Shown here: in pieces, positions 52,493 through 60,922 of the stretch | Layout of the letters: every line of letters begins with the position of its first letter | How positions within the stretch are numbered: the first letter of the stretch is position 1 | Assembly: GCF_036231965.1 (NCBI RefSeq) | Contig: NZ_CP109499.1 | Coordinates: 4,340,001 to 4,404,000, forward strand | DNA: 64,000 nucleotides | From: Streptomyces sp. NBC_01428 | GTDB taxonomy: Bacteria; Actinomycetota; Actinomycetes; Streptomycetales; Streptomycetaceae | Direction of reading: 5' to 3' | Made by a program: the position numbers and the translations under genes | The notes under the pieces: generated by a model | What the model saw: only the letters and a program-made list of their open reading frames with translations | Databases searched by the model: none | What the model was told of the DNA's origin: nothing

Positions 52493-54004
52493 TTGTCTTC
52501 CGGGTCAGAAACAACGCCTGCGGTACATCCTGCACTCGCCTCTGTTCTCGACCGGCCGACTCCTTTCCCTTCTTCCTTCTCCTCCGCCGCCGCGCCCGCT
52601 CCGGCGTCCCCCACGACACTCCCCGGCACCCCGGCGGGCTTCCCCTTCACCCGCCCCGACCTGTCCCTGCTGGACGCGGTCGGGCAGTGCGGGGACCTCG
52701 CCGAGGCAGCCCGGCGGACCGGCTCCCGGGGCGGTGCCGTCGAGCGCCAACTGGAGCGCCTGGACAAGGCGGTGGGGCTGCCGCTGACCCTGCGGGGCCG
52801 GCACACCGCGCGCCTCACCTCGGCGGGCTCCCGCCTGCTGGCCGCCGGCCGCCGGTTCTTCCGCCAGGTCGACCTCGCCGTCCGGACGGACATCTTCGGG
52901 CACGGCCCCGAGGCCGTCGACGCCCCGGCCGTCCTGGCCATCGCGTCCGCCGAACCGTTCCTGGAGGACGTCGTCGAGGACGCCGCCGCCGCCCTGGACA
53001 TCCTGCTGTCGGTGCACCACGACACGCCCCAGCAGGTCATGCGCAGGCTCGCCGGCTACCACGTGGACGCGGCGCACACCTGGAGCCTGGACGCCCCGGG
53101 CCGGTCCCTCGAACGTCCCGTGCGCACCTACCCGGTCCTCGACGACCCGCTGTGGGTCACCCTGCCCCAGGGCCACCGGCTGGCCGGCGGCGGCGCCGTC
53201 CCGCTCGCCGACCTGCGGGACGAGACCTGGGTGTCCGAGGTGGGCCCCGACTCCGAGGTCCTGGTCGCGCGGGTCTTCCAGGCCGCCGGGCTGCCCGCCC
53301 CCGCCGCCCTGCACGTCACCGGAGCCTCCGTGGCCCGAGGCATGCTGCGGCGCGGCGACGCGATCGGCCTCGGCTCCCCGACCCGCCCGGCCGTCGTCGC
53401 CCCCTCCGTGGTCCACCGGTCCCTCGTGGAGCGCCCGCACCGCTCCACCAGCCTCCTCGTCGACCCGACGGTCGTCCCCGGCGCCCTCGCGGAGCACCTG
53501 GCCGAGCTGCTCGCCGACCGCTATCTGCACCGTTTCGCCGACCGTCACCCGGACCTGCTCACCGACCCCTGGTGGGCCCGCTGGTACCGCGCGCGGACGG
53601 CCGGCGCGGCCCGCGCGGCCGGACCGGCGCCGGCCGCGCCGACCGCACCGGACACCGCGCAGGGCACCCGGAAGCTCGACGTCGACGACCTGCACGTGCT
53701 GCGGGCGGTGGCGCGGCACGGCAGCATCAACCGGGCGGCCGCGGTGCTCTCCATCAGCCAGTCCGCGCTGACCCGCCGCATCCACCGGCTCGAACTCGGC
53801 CTGGGGGCACAGCTGTTGCTGCGCAGCGCGCGGGGCACCGATCTCACCGGGTCCACCCGCAGCTTCCTGCACCGGCTGGGCCGCTTCGAGGCGGAGTTCC
53901 ACGAGGCGGCGCAGTCCTGCCGGGGCCTCGCCCTGCCGGGGGGCACGGGGACCCACCGGCAGGACCCGCGCGCGATGCCTCAGCCGGCTCCGAGCGCCAC
54001 GTAG
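52493..54004 (+). CDS. claR: LysR-type activator ClaR of the late clavulanic genes
   Basis: A 503-residue pathway regulator. Residues 56-120 form a LysR-like winged helix (LSLLDAVGQCGDLAEAARRT ... TSAGSRLLAAG), the middle resembles a LysR effector domain, and residues about 394-460 contain a second, better LysR helix-turn-helix (RAVARHGSINRAAAVLSISQ SALTRRIHRLE). Two DNA-binding ends are a known trait of ClaR. In S. clavuligerus ClaR activates late genes such as cad, cyp and the gcaS group and is itself under CcaR. The TTG start at 52493 has AGGAAA upstream. Its 3' end overlaps that of oppA1 by 25 bp on the opposite strand. No TTA codon is seen. Confidence 0.92.
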   Translation: MSSGSETTPAVHPALASVLDRPTPFPSSFSSAAAPAPASPTTLPGTPAGFPFTRPDLSLLDAVGQCGDLAEAARRTGSRGGAVERQLERLDKAVGLPLTLRGRHTARLTSAGSRLLAAGRRFFRQVDLAVRTDIFGHGPEAVDAPAVLAIASAEPFLEDVVEDAAAALDILLSVHHDTPQQVMRRLAGYHVDAAHTWSLDAPGRSLERPVRTYPVLDDPLWVTLPQGHRLAGGGAVPLADLRDETWVSEVGPDSEVLVARVFQAAGLPAPAALHVTGASVARGMLRRGDAIGLGSPTRPAVVAPSVVHRSLVERPHRSTSLLVDPTVVPGALAEHLAELLADRYLHRFADRHPDLLTDPWWARWYRARTAGAARAAGPAPAAPTAPDTAQGTRKLDVDDLHVLRAVARHGSINRAAAVLSISQSALTRRIHRLELGLGAQLLLRSARGTDLTGSTRSFLHRLGRFEAEFHEAAQSCRGLALPGGTGTHRQDPRAMPQPAPSAT

Positions 54005-55647
54005 TCGTACATCCCGAAGGACCCGGTGACGTAGACGTTGCGGGCGTCCGGGTGACGGTAGAGGAGCGAGCGCGGGTACAGGTACGGCACGATCACCGCG
54101 TGCTCCATGGTGAGGCGGTCGATCCGGTGCCAGATCTCCGCCCGCTCGGCCGGGTCGGAGGAGGTCGCACCGCGGTCGAGCAGGGCGTTGATCTCCGGGT
54201 CGTCGAGCTCACCCATGTTCTGGTTGCCGCGCTCCTTGATGGCCCGGCCGTCGACGATCTGCTGGAGGAACCCGTACCCGTCGGGGAAGTCGGCGCCCCA
54301 GCCGAACATGATGATCCCGATGCCGTGTTCGCGCAGATAGGCGGGGCAGCCGCCGTAGATGTCGAAGTAGTCGCCCGAGGGGAAGTCCAGCACCTCGGCC
54401 TCGATCCCGACCCGGGCGAGCCCGGCGGCCAGCGCCTCGGCGGCCCGGTACTCCTTCAGCCGGTCCTTGCGGGCGGCGATCTTCGTCCGGAACCCGTCGG
54501 GCATCCCGGCGGCGGCGAGTTCGGCCCGCGCCGCGTCCAGGTCACCGCGCCCCTCGGCCCCCACCGGGTACCGGTCGAAGTCCTGATGACCGTCGAGGGT
54601 CGGCGGCAGAATCGTCGTCGCGATGTCCCCGCCGACCGAACCGCCGTACGCCTCCTGCATCGCGGCCTTGTCGGTGGCGAACTGCACCGCGCGGCGGGCG
54701 TGCACGTTGTCGAACGGCGCGATCCGGCTCGACAGGCAGTAGATCCAGGTGAACCCGGACAGCGGGTTGTCGGCGTCGGCGCGCAGCGCCGGGTCCGCCA
54801 GGATCTTCTCCTGCGTCGAGGGCTGGACCCCGAACCCGGCGAGGTCGATGTGCGCCTCCCCGGCGAGCAGCATCCGGTCGACCTCGTGCGGGTCCTTGCC
54901 GAGGTGCACCTCGACGCGTTCGGCCCGCTGCCTGCGCACCGGGTCGGTCTCCGGGTCCCAGTGCGGATTGCGTTCCAGGACGGCGAGTTCACCGCGGGTG
55001 TACGAGACCACGCGGTACGGGCCCGTCGCGACCGGCCCGAGCCGGTAGGCGGCGCCGGTGTCGAGCCGGCGCGGCACCGGGGTCGTGCTCGGCATCGTCG
55101 CCAGCAGGTCCATTCCCGCGAACGGCTCCGCCAGCCGGAACACGAGGGTGCGCTCGTCGGGTGTCTCCAGGGTGACCGGCCCGTCGACGTCGGGCTCGCG
55201 CCACGGGCCGCCGTACTCGGTGCCCAGCAGATGCCGGAAGTAGGTGGGCCCCGCGCCGAGCACGTCGGTGCCGTAGTTGCTGCGGGCGATCGCGTACTTC
55301 ACGTCACCGGCGGTGACCGGGCTGCCGTCCTCGAACCGCAGTCCCTCGCGCAGCCGGTACGTCCACACCCGGCCGCCCTCCGAGGCCTCGCCGAGCGCCT
55401 CCGCCAGGTCCGGCACGAGGCGCTGGCCCACCTTGCCCGGCGCGGTGTCGAAGGTGACGAGCGTCCGCCCGATGAGGCGCAGGAAGTTCCACGTGTACGC
55501 GTAGTACGTGTTGCCGGGGTCCAGCGAGTCGAAGTCGTCGGTGCGGACGAGGCGGAGCGTGCCGCCGAGTGCGTCGCCCGGCCTCACCACACCCCGGACC
55601 CCCGCGTCGTACCCGGTCTCGCCGGTGTCTGTCCTCGTGCTCTCCAT
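53980..55647 (-). CDS. oppA1: Oligopeptide-binding protein OppA1
   Basis: A 555-residue family 5 solute-binding protein, paralogous to OppA2: GGTLRLVRTDDFDSLDPGNTYYAYTW, GLRFEDGSPVTAGDVKYAI, SRIAPFDNVHARRAVQFATDK and MFGWGADFPDGYGFL. As with OppA2 there is no signal peptide or lipobox (N-terminus MESTRTDTGETGYDAGVRG). In S. clavuligerus both proteins are required for clavulanic acid and bind arginine-type peptides. The ATG at 55647 is preferred: purine-rich GCAGGGAC precedes it and the protein aligns with OppA2 from there. It is separated from oat by three hairpins. Confidence 0.9.
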   Translation of the reverse strand: MESTRTDTGETGYDAGVRGVVRPGDALGGTLRLVRTDDFDSLDPGNTYYAYTWNFLRLIGRTLVTFDTAPGKVGQRLVPDLAEALGEASEGGRVWTYRLREGLRFEDGSPVTAGDVKYAIARSNYGTDVLGAGPTYFRHLLGTEYGGPWREPDVDGPVTLETPDERTLVFRLAEPFAGMDLLATMPSTTPVPRRLDTGAAYRLGPVATGPYRVVSYTRGELAVLERNPHWDPETDPVRRQRAERVEVHLGKDPHEVDRMLLAGEAHIDLAGFGVQPSTQEKILADPALRADADNPLSGFTWIYCLSSRIAPFDNVHARRAVQFATDKAAMQEAYGGSVGGDIATTILPPTLDGHQDFDRYPVGAEGRGDLDAARAELAAAGMPDGFRTKIAARKDRLKEYRAAEALAAGLARVGIEAEVLDFPSGDYFDIYGGCPAYLREHGIGIIMFGWGADFPDGYGFLQQIVDGRAIKERGNQNMGELDDPEINALLDRGATSSDPAERAEIWHRIDRLTMEHAVIVPYLYPRSLLYRHPDARNVYVTGSFGMYDYVALGAG

Positions 55648-55756
55648 GTCCCTGCGGCCCTCCTGCCGGATGCATTCCGCTCCCATCCTGGGCTCGCCCG
55701 ACGACCCGGAGGGCCCCTGGGCAGGGGGAACGCATAGCACGTGCGGGCTCGGCATA

Positions 55757-55880
55757 CCCGGGGGCGCTGCCCCCGGGCCTTCGCCCCTCAATCGCCGGAC
55801 GGACTGTTTCTCAGCCCGTCCGGCGATTGAGCACGCGGCCGTTCAGGCCGATGCGGAGGTCTGGGGGCGGCAGCCCCCAG
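55757..55880. terminator. Three consecutive hairpins between oat and oppA1
   Basis: (1) 55757-55765 / 55769-55777, 9-bp perfect arms; (2) 55787-55802 / 55816-55831, 16-bp perfect arms starting CTCAATCGCCGG, a type I remember as widespread in Streptomyces intergenic DNA; (3) 55861-55868 / 55873-55880, 8-bp perfect arms. They lie beyond the oat stop and should strongly reduce read-through from oat into oppA1. Confidence 0.75.
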
Positions 55881-55927
55881 GTACGGGACGGGTAGGGCCG
55901 CAGCGGGCGGGGATCCGCTGGGTCACG

Positions 55928-57118
55928 TCAGGTCGTGTACTCCGAGTTGAGGCGGACGTACCCCTCGGTGAGGTCGCAGCCGTACACGGTGAACTCCCCC
56001 TCGGCGATCCCGAGGTCGATCCCGATGACCACCTCGTCCCCCTTGAGGTGCTCCGCGACAGCGGCCCGCACGGCGTCCTCCTCGGCCACGTCGACGGACC
56101 CCGTCGGGTACACCTCCGTCTCCCCGAACCGGATCCGCACCACGTCCTGGTCGATGTCCGTGTCGTCGGAGCACTTCCCGACCGCCATCGCGACCCGCCC
56201 CCAGTTGGGGTCGCTGCCGTGCACGGCGGTCTTCACGAGCGGGGAGTTGACGACGGTCTTGCCGACCCGCTTGGCCTGGGCGGTGTCCCGCGCCCCCGTC
56301 ACGCGCACCTCGATGAGCTTGCTCGCCCCCTCGCCGTCGCTCGCGATGTCCTTGACGAGCGCGAGGGCGGCTTCGTGGAGGACCTGCTCGAACTCGCCGG
56401 GATCGACGTCGCCGGCCAGCCCGTTGGCGAACAGCACCGCGGTGTCGCTGGTCGAGGTGTCCGTGTCGATGCTGACGGCGTTGAACGTGCGGTCCATGAC
56501 GCGCCGGAAGATCCGGTCCTGCTCGGCCGGGTCGAGGCGGGCGTCGGTGGCGAAGAAGGTGAGCAGCGTGGCCATGTCGGGCTCCAGCATGCCGACGCCC
56601 TTGGCGATGCCGACGACCGTCGCGTCGCCGCAGCGCAGCCGGACCTCCTTGGGCCGGGTGTCGGTGGTCATGATGGCGCGGGCCGCCCGGTCGAATCCGC
56701 CCTCGGGGAACGGCAGGGCCAGCGACTTGAGGTGCTCGCGGATCTGCGGCATGGGGTACTGGCGGCCGATCACGCCGGTGGAGGCGACCAGTACCTCGCC
56801 GTCGGGCACGCCCAGCGTGGCGGCGACCGAGGCGCGGATCTCGCGCGCGTTGGCCTCGCCCTCCCGGCCGGTCGCGACGTTGGCGTTGCGGGCCAGGACG
56901 ACCACCCCGCGGGCCTGTCCGTCGGCGACGGCCTCCCGGCTCAGCAGAACGCTCGGCCCGACGAACCGGGACCGGGTGAACACCCCGCTGACCTGGGCCG
57001 GGACGGTCGAGGCGAGCACGGTGAAGTCGTCCCGGCCGTCGTCGCCGAGACCGACCGGGGCGGTGTGCACGGCGAAGCCCAGCGGCGTCGCCCGAGCCGT
57101 CGATGTGGAGTCGGACAT
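55928..57118 (-). CDS. oat: Ornithine acetyltransferase OAT2-type
   Basis: A 396-residue ArgJ-family N-terminal nucleophile enzyme. It transfers acetyl between N-acetylornithine/arginine and glutamate; its cluster role may be recycling of arginine-type intermediates or acetylation. The self-cleavage site is GMLEPDMA|TLLTF, leaving Thr184 as the nucleophile; STGVIGRQYP and the C-terminal DPNWGRVAMAVGKC are also kept. ATG 57118 has GGGAGACGATGAC upstream. A strong hairpin separates it from cas, so it likely has its own promoter in 57119-57207. Confidence 0.93.
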   Translation of the reverse strand: MSDSTSTARATPLGFAVHTAPVGLGDDGRDDFTVLASTVPAQVSGVFTRSRFVGPSVLLSREAVADGQARGVVVLARNANVATGREGEANAREIRASVAATLGVPDGEVLVASTGVIGRQYPMPQIREHLKSLALPFPEGGFDRAARAIMTTDTRPKEVRLRCGDATVVGIAKGVGMLEPDMATLLTFFATDARLDPAEQDRIFRRVMDRTFNAVSIDTDTSTSDTAVLFANGLAGDVDPGEFEQVLHEAALALVKDIASDGEGASKLIEVRVTGARDTAQAKRVGKTVVNSPLVKTAVHGSDPNWGRVAMAVGKCSDDTDIDQDVVRIRFGETEVYPTGSVDVAEEDAVRAAVAEHLKGDEVVIGIDLGIAEGEFTVYGCDLTEGYVRLNSEYTT

Positions 57119-57207
57119 GTCATCGTCTCCCGTCTGCGTTACTTCCGGTGAGTCAGCGTTTCACGCGCCGCTCGGGGCGCCACCGAGAACGAGCCGAACG
57201 TGCCACG

Positions 57208-57255
57208 GCCCCCTCCGCGCGCCCCGGGGCCAGGATCGGGGTGCGCGAAGGGGGC
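57208..57255 (-). terminator. Strong hairpin after cas
   Basis: 18-bp arms 57208-57225 and 57238-57255 with one mismatch and one G-U pair, 12-nt loop, 27 bp beyond the cas stop. It should end the ceaS-bls-pah-cas transcript. Confidence 0.8.
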
Positions 57256-57282
57256 TCGACGGCCGCCCGGCGGACGGTCTGC

Positions 57283-58263
57283 CTAGCGGCGCGGGGAGAA
57301 CGACACCACGTCGCCCGCCCGTTCACCACCCGACAGCTGCCCGTTGCGCTCGGTCCTGATGTACACCCGGTGGAGCCAGCGGTCCTTGCCGTCCCAGCGC
57401 GGGCTGAACGGCGTACGGGCGTGCGTGGTACGGAAGTTGTCGATGATCAGGAGGTCGCCGGGGGTGAGCTTCACGGCCTCCGTCACATCGTCCAGGGCCT
57501 GCGACAGGGCGGCGACGGCCTCCTTGTCGGCCGGCTCCTCGGGGGCGAGCAGCTCACGGTCGTAGCCGAGGAACGGGTCCTTCTCGTTCCCGTACAGCGC
57601 CTTGACCTCGGCGATCGCCCCCGGGTCCTCGACGCCCCCGCGGAAGGCGACGTCGACGCAGCACGGCAGCCTGCGGTCGAAGAGCCGCGCCTTCGTGTCC
57701 TCGTCGAGCAGGGTGAGCGCCTTGCGCACCGAGCCGACGAGCGTCTCCGCACGGCGCTCGTGGTCCGCGCGGGAGCAGGCCAGCATGACGTAGTTCGGCT
57801 GGAGGACGTGGTACGCCATCTCGGTGTGGAACTCCAGGAGCGTCTCGGAGGTCTCCGAGCTGAGGTAGTGCGCGCCCGGCGAGGGATACACGTCGTGGTA
57901 GACCGTGCCGGAGCGCAACTCGGCGTAGCCGGTGTGCAGTCCGAGCCGACGGCCGGCGACGGCGAGCATCGCCTCCATGAGCAGCCGGCCCCGGTCCGCC
58001 GGCGCGGGCGTGGAGGTGGGCGTGGGCGGCAGTTCGCCCTCCGCCTCCAACGGCAGTCCGCGTAGCAGCAGATAGCCGTCCTCGGTGCCCTCGGCGTTGA
58101 ACCTGTCGAGGGCGGCGCCTATCTCGCGCGGCAGCCGCTCGGACAGGGCCTTCGCCTGCTCCAGGAAGCCGTACAGGTCGGCGCGCGGCACCGCGGGGAG
58201 TTCGGCCGCGAGGGCGCGCAGGTGTTCCTGGTGGGCGGTGCAGTCGATGATCGGAGAAGCCAT
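57283..58263 (-). CDS. cas: Clavaminate synthase
   Basis: Fe(II)/2-oxoglutarate oxygenase that carries out three steps (hydroxylation, ring closure, desaturation) from deoxyguanidinoproclavaminate to clavaminic acid. The 326-residue protein has the iron ligands His146 and Glu148 (EFHTEMAYHV) and His281 (TTHARTPFSPRWDGKDRWLHR), each offset by +2 from CAS1 numbering as I remember it (144, 146, 279); Arg295 or Arg299 would bind 2-oxoglutarate. Fourth gene of the early operon, 69 bp after pah; the hydroxylation and later steps are interrupted by PAH in the pathway. Confidence 0.95.
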   Translation of the reverse strand: MASPIIDCTAHQEHLRALAAELPAVPRADLYGFLEQAKALSERLPREIGAALDRFNAEGTEDGYLLLRGLPLEAEGELPPTPTSTPAPADRGRLLMEAMLAVAGRRLGLHTGYAELRSGTVYHDVYPSPGAHYLSSETSETLLEFHTEMAYHVLQPNYVMLACSRADHERRAETLVGSVRKALTLLDEDTKARLFDRRLPCCVDVAFRGGVEDPGAIAEVKALYGNEKDPFLGYDRELLAPEEPADKEAVAALSQALDDVTEAVKLTPGDLLIIDNFRTTHARTPFSPRWDGKDRWLHRVYIRTERNGQLSGGERAGDVVSFSPRR

Positions 58264-58332
58264 GGGTGCGATGTCTCCTTTGCGTCGGGATGCGACGGTG
58301 CGCGGGCCGCGCCGGCCGGGAGTGCCTCGGGG

Positions 58333-59274
58333 CTACGCCGGGGCGCGGTGGGCGCGGGCGTACTGGTAGAGCAGTTCGGCGCCGATCTCGGTGGCCAGGA
58401 CGGAGGTGATCCCGGCGTGGTCGTACAGGGGCGAGACCTCCATGACGTCGAAGCCGACCGGTCTGAGGTCGCCGACGCAGCGCAGCAGGGCGAGGAGCTC
58501 GCGGGAGCTCAGACCGCCGGGCGCGGGGGTGCCCGTCCCGGGGGCGAAGGCGGGGTCGACGACGTCGATGTCGACCGACACGTACACGGGCCGCCCTCCG
58601 ACCCGTTCCCGTACGAGGTCCGCGGTGCCCGCCACGCCGAGGTCGCCGAACTCGTCGGCGGTCACGACGCGGACGCCGTTGCCGCGGGCGTAGTCGAGGG
58701 AGTCGGGCTTCGGGTTGTGGCCGCGGATCCCGATCTGCACCATCGCGGCCGGATCGATGAGCTTCTCCTCGATGCCGTGCCGGAACGGGGTGCCGTGGTG
58801 GTACTGGCCGCCGTAGAAGGCGGGGTTGGTGTCGGAGTGCGCGTCCAGGTGCAGGACGGCGACGGGGCCGTGCTGCTCGGCGACGGCCCGCAGGGCGGCC
58901 ACGGTCAGGGAGTGGTCGCCGCCCAGCATCATGAAGGCGGCGTTGCTCTTGAGCAGTTCCGCCAGATGCCGTTGCGCGGTCTCGATCGCGATGTTCATGT
59001 TGAACGGCGTGAGGTCGATGTCGCCGCCGTCGACGCAGTTGATGAGGTCGAAGGTGCCCGGCCCCCGGTCGATGCCGACGCCGTGGATCAGCCCGGACTC
59101 GTTGCGGATCGCACGGGGTCCGAAGCGGGCGCCGGGCCGGTAGCTGGTGCCGCCGTCGTAGGGGGCGCCGATGACGACGACGTCGTAGCCGCGCGGATTC
59201 TGGTCGTGCGGCAGGCGCATGAAGGTGGGGATCTGCGCGTAGCGGGGCGAGACGTGCGAGTCGATGCGTTCCAC
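58333..59274 (-). CDS. pah: Proclavaminate amidinohydrolase
   Basis: Arginase-family enzyme removing the guanidino group as urea from guanidinoproclavaminic acid. The 313-residue protein has all manganese motifs: GGDHSLT, LHLDAHSDTNP and SVDIDVVDPAFAPGTGTPAPGG. Length equals that I remember for S. clavuligerus PAH. The start is GTG 59274 with GGAGGGG 8 bp upstream. It lies 113 bp after bls on the same strand, probably one transcript. Confidence 0.95.
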   Translation of the reverse strand: MERIDSHVSPRYAQIPTFMRLPHDQNPRGYDVVVIGAPYDGGTSYRPGARFGPRAIRNESGLIHGVGIDRGPGTFDLINCVDGGDIDLTPFNMNIAIETAQRHLAELLKSNAAFMMLGGDHSLTVAALRAVAEQHGPVAVLHLDAHSDTNPAFYGGQYHHGTPFRHGIEEKLIDPAAMVQIGIRGHNPKPDSLDYARGNGVRVVTADEFGDLGVAGTADLVRERVGGRPVYVSVDIDVVDPAFAPGTGTPAPGGLSSRELLALLRCVGDLRPVGFDVMEVSPLYDHAGITSVLATEIGAELLYQYARAHRAPA

Positions 59275-59387
59275 GGCTCAGTTCCCCTCCGGGAGGTCGG
59301 CGGTGCGCGGGGTCCCGGCCGGTGCCGTGCCGGGCGAACTTCGGTCGGCTGTACGGGAGTTCGGCCCGGTGTGGGCGAGGGGCGCGC

Positions 59388-60920
59388 TCATGCCGCACCC
59401 CGTCGCAGCCGCTCGGCGACCGAGCGGACCACCTCGGTGGTGCTCACCTGGCCGGGGTCCTCGCCCCCCACCACGGTGCGGTCGAACAGCAGCCGCACCA
59501 CCTGTTGCTTGGCCGCGTCGACGGAGCGATCGGCGATGCCCTCCTCCAGCAGCAGCTGGGAGAAGGACGAGGTGGTGCCGGAGCCCTCGTGGACGCCCAG
59601 CTTCGGCCGTTTCACGGTCTGTTCGGGCAGCAGCTCGGCCATCGACGCCCGCAGGACCCACTTGTCGCGCCCGTAGCGGCGCTTGAGCCCCGCCTCCAGC
59701 GACACGAGCAGGTCGAGCACGTCACGGTCCCAGTACGGGTGCGTGGACCAGTGGCCGCACACGGCGGACAGCACCGGCGACATCTCGTTGAGTCCGTCGT
59801 ACGTCGCCATGTCGTACGCGACCGCCGTGTCCAGGTCGGGCAGGCGGTCCTCGCGGTGCATGCCCGCGAGCGGGATGTCGGCGCCGTACCCGGTGAGCAC
59901 ACGGCGGGGCGGCCCGTCGAGCGCGCGGTAGAGCGCGACGAGGGGCAGCAGGTACTCGATGATGTTCGGGTCCTCGGACTCCGACGCCCAGACGGCGTAC
60001 GGGAGTTGGCCGAGCAGGTCGGCCGTGGGAACGGTGATCTCCCGGTGCCGGCTGCCGAGGTGGTCGGCGACCGTGCGGGCCTGTGCGAACTCGTCGGAGA
60101 CGTCCGTGCCCATGGACAGCGAGTCGATGTGCCCGGCGGCCCGGTGGGCGAGCGCGGCCACCCCGGAGGAGTCGATGCCGCCGGAGAGCACGACCAGCGG
60201 GGTGGCGCCGGGGGTGACGCGGGCGCTCACCGCCCGGTCGAGCGCCGCGTGCACGGCGTCCACGGCCTCGCTCTCGTCCATGATCCGGCGGGCCAGCGGC
60301 GGCGCCCAGGTGCGGTGCGCCGCTGCCGTGCCGGTGCCGAGGTCGATGTCCATCACGGTGCCCGCGGGCACCTGGTAGACGCCGGGCAGGCCACGCACCC
60401 GGCGGGCGTCCGCGAACGGGAAGCCGCGCGGACCGCCGTGCCCGGACAGGGTCTTGGCCTCGGTCGAGGCCGTGACCTCGCCGGGACCGGCGCACACGTA
60501 CAGCGGGACGGAGCCGGCGTGGTCGGTGGCCAGCAGCACCCGCCCGCCGGAGCAGACGACCGCCGCGAAGCGGCCGTTGACCAGGCGGAAGGCGTGCAGG
60601 CCGTAGCGGCGCAGCAGGTCCAGCAGCAGCTGGGCGTCGCCGGACGGGCCGGCGCCGGCTCCGAGGACGGAGGAGAGGTCGCCGCGGTTGTAGATCTCCC
60701 CGGCGAGCACGACGGCGGTGTCGGCGTCGTGCGCGAGGGCGGCGTCGGGCGGGGTGCCGGGGGTGTGCACCAGGGTCGCGCCGAGGGTCTGCGAGCGCAG
60801 TCTCAGGTCGACGCCGGTGTGGGTGCCCCGGGTGGCGAAGGCGGCTCGGGGGGCCCGGCCCCCGCTCGGGCGAGCGGAGGCCAGGAACCCGAAGGCCGCG
60901 GGAAGGTCCTGGGAGGCCAT
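59388..60920 (-). CDS. bls: Carboxyethylarginine beta-lactam synthetase
   Basis: Closes the beta-lactam ring of N2-(2-carboxyethyl)arginine with ATP. The 510-residue protein is asparagine-synthetase-like: degenerate N-terminal glutaminase domain without the Cys2 nucleophile (MASQDLPAAF), and a synthetase domain with PPi loop VLSGGIDSSG. Catalytic residues fall at Tyr345, Glu379 and Lys440, each exactly 3 less than Tyr348, Glu382 and Lys443 of the S. clavuligerus enzyme. The ATG at 60920 is 2 bp after the ceaS stop; the much longer open frame upstream is the shadow of ceaS. Confidence 0.96.
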   Translation of the reverse strand: MASQDLPAAFGFLASARPSGGRAPRAAFATRGTHTGVDLRLRSQTLGATLVHTPGTPPDAALAHDADTAVVLAGEIYNRGDLSSVLGAGAGPSGDAQLLLDLLRRYGLHAFRLVNGRFAAVVCSGGRVLLATDHAGSVPLYVCAGPGEVTASTEAKTLSGHGGPRGFPFADARRVRGLPGVYQVPAGTVMDIDLGTGTAAAHRTWAPPLARRIMDESEAVDAVHAALDRAVSARVTPGATPLVVLSGGIDSSGVAALAHRAAGHIDSLSMGTDVSDEFAQARTVADHLGSRHREITVPTADLLGQLPYAVWASESEDPNIIEYLLPLVALYRALDGPPRRVLTGYGADIPLAGMHREDRLPDLDTAVAYDMATYDGLNEMSPVLSAVCGHWSTHPYWDRDVLDLLVSLEAGLKRRYGRDKWVLRASMAELLPEQTVKRPKLGVHEGSGTTSSFSQLLLEEGIADRSVDAAKQQVVRLLFDRTVVGGEDPGQVSTTEVVRSVAERLRRGAA

Positions 60921-60922
60921 GA

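Noticed and set aside
52471..55737. 1088-codon plus-strand frame over claR and oppA1
   Set aside because: Runs out of frame through claR and antisense through oppA1; both real genes have conserved motifs.
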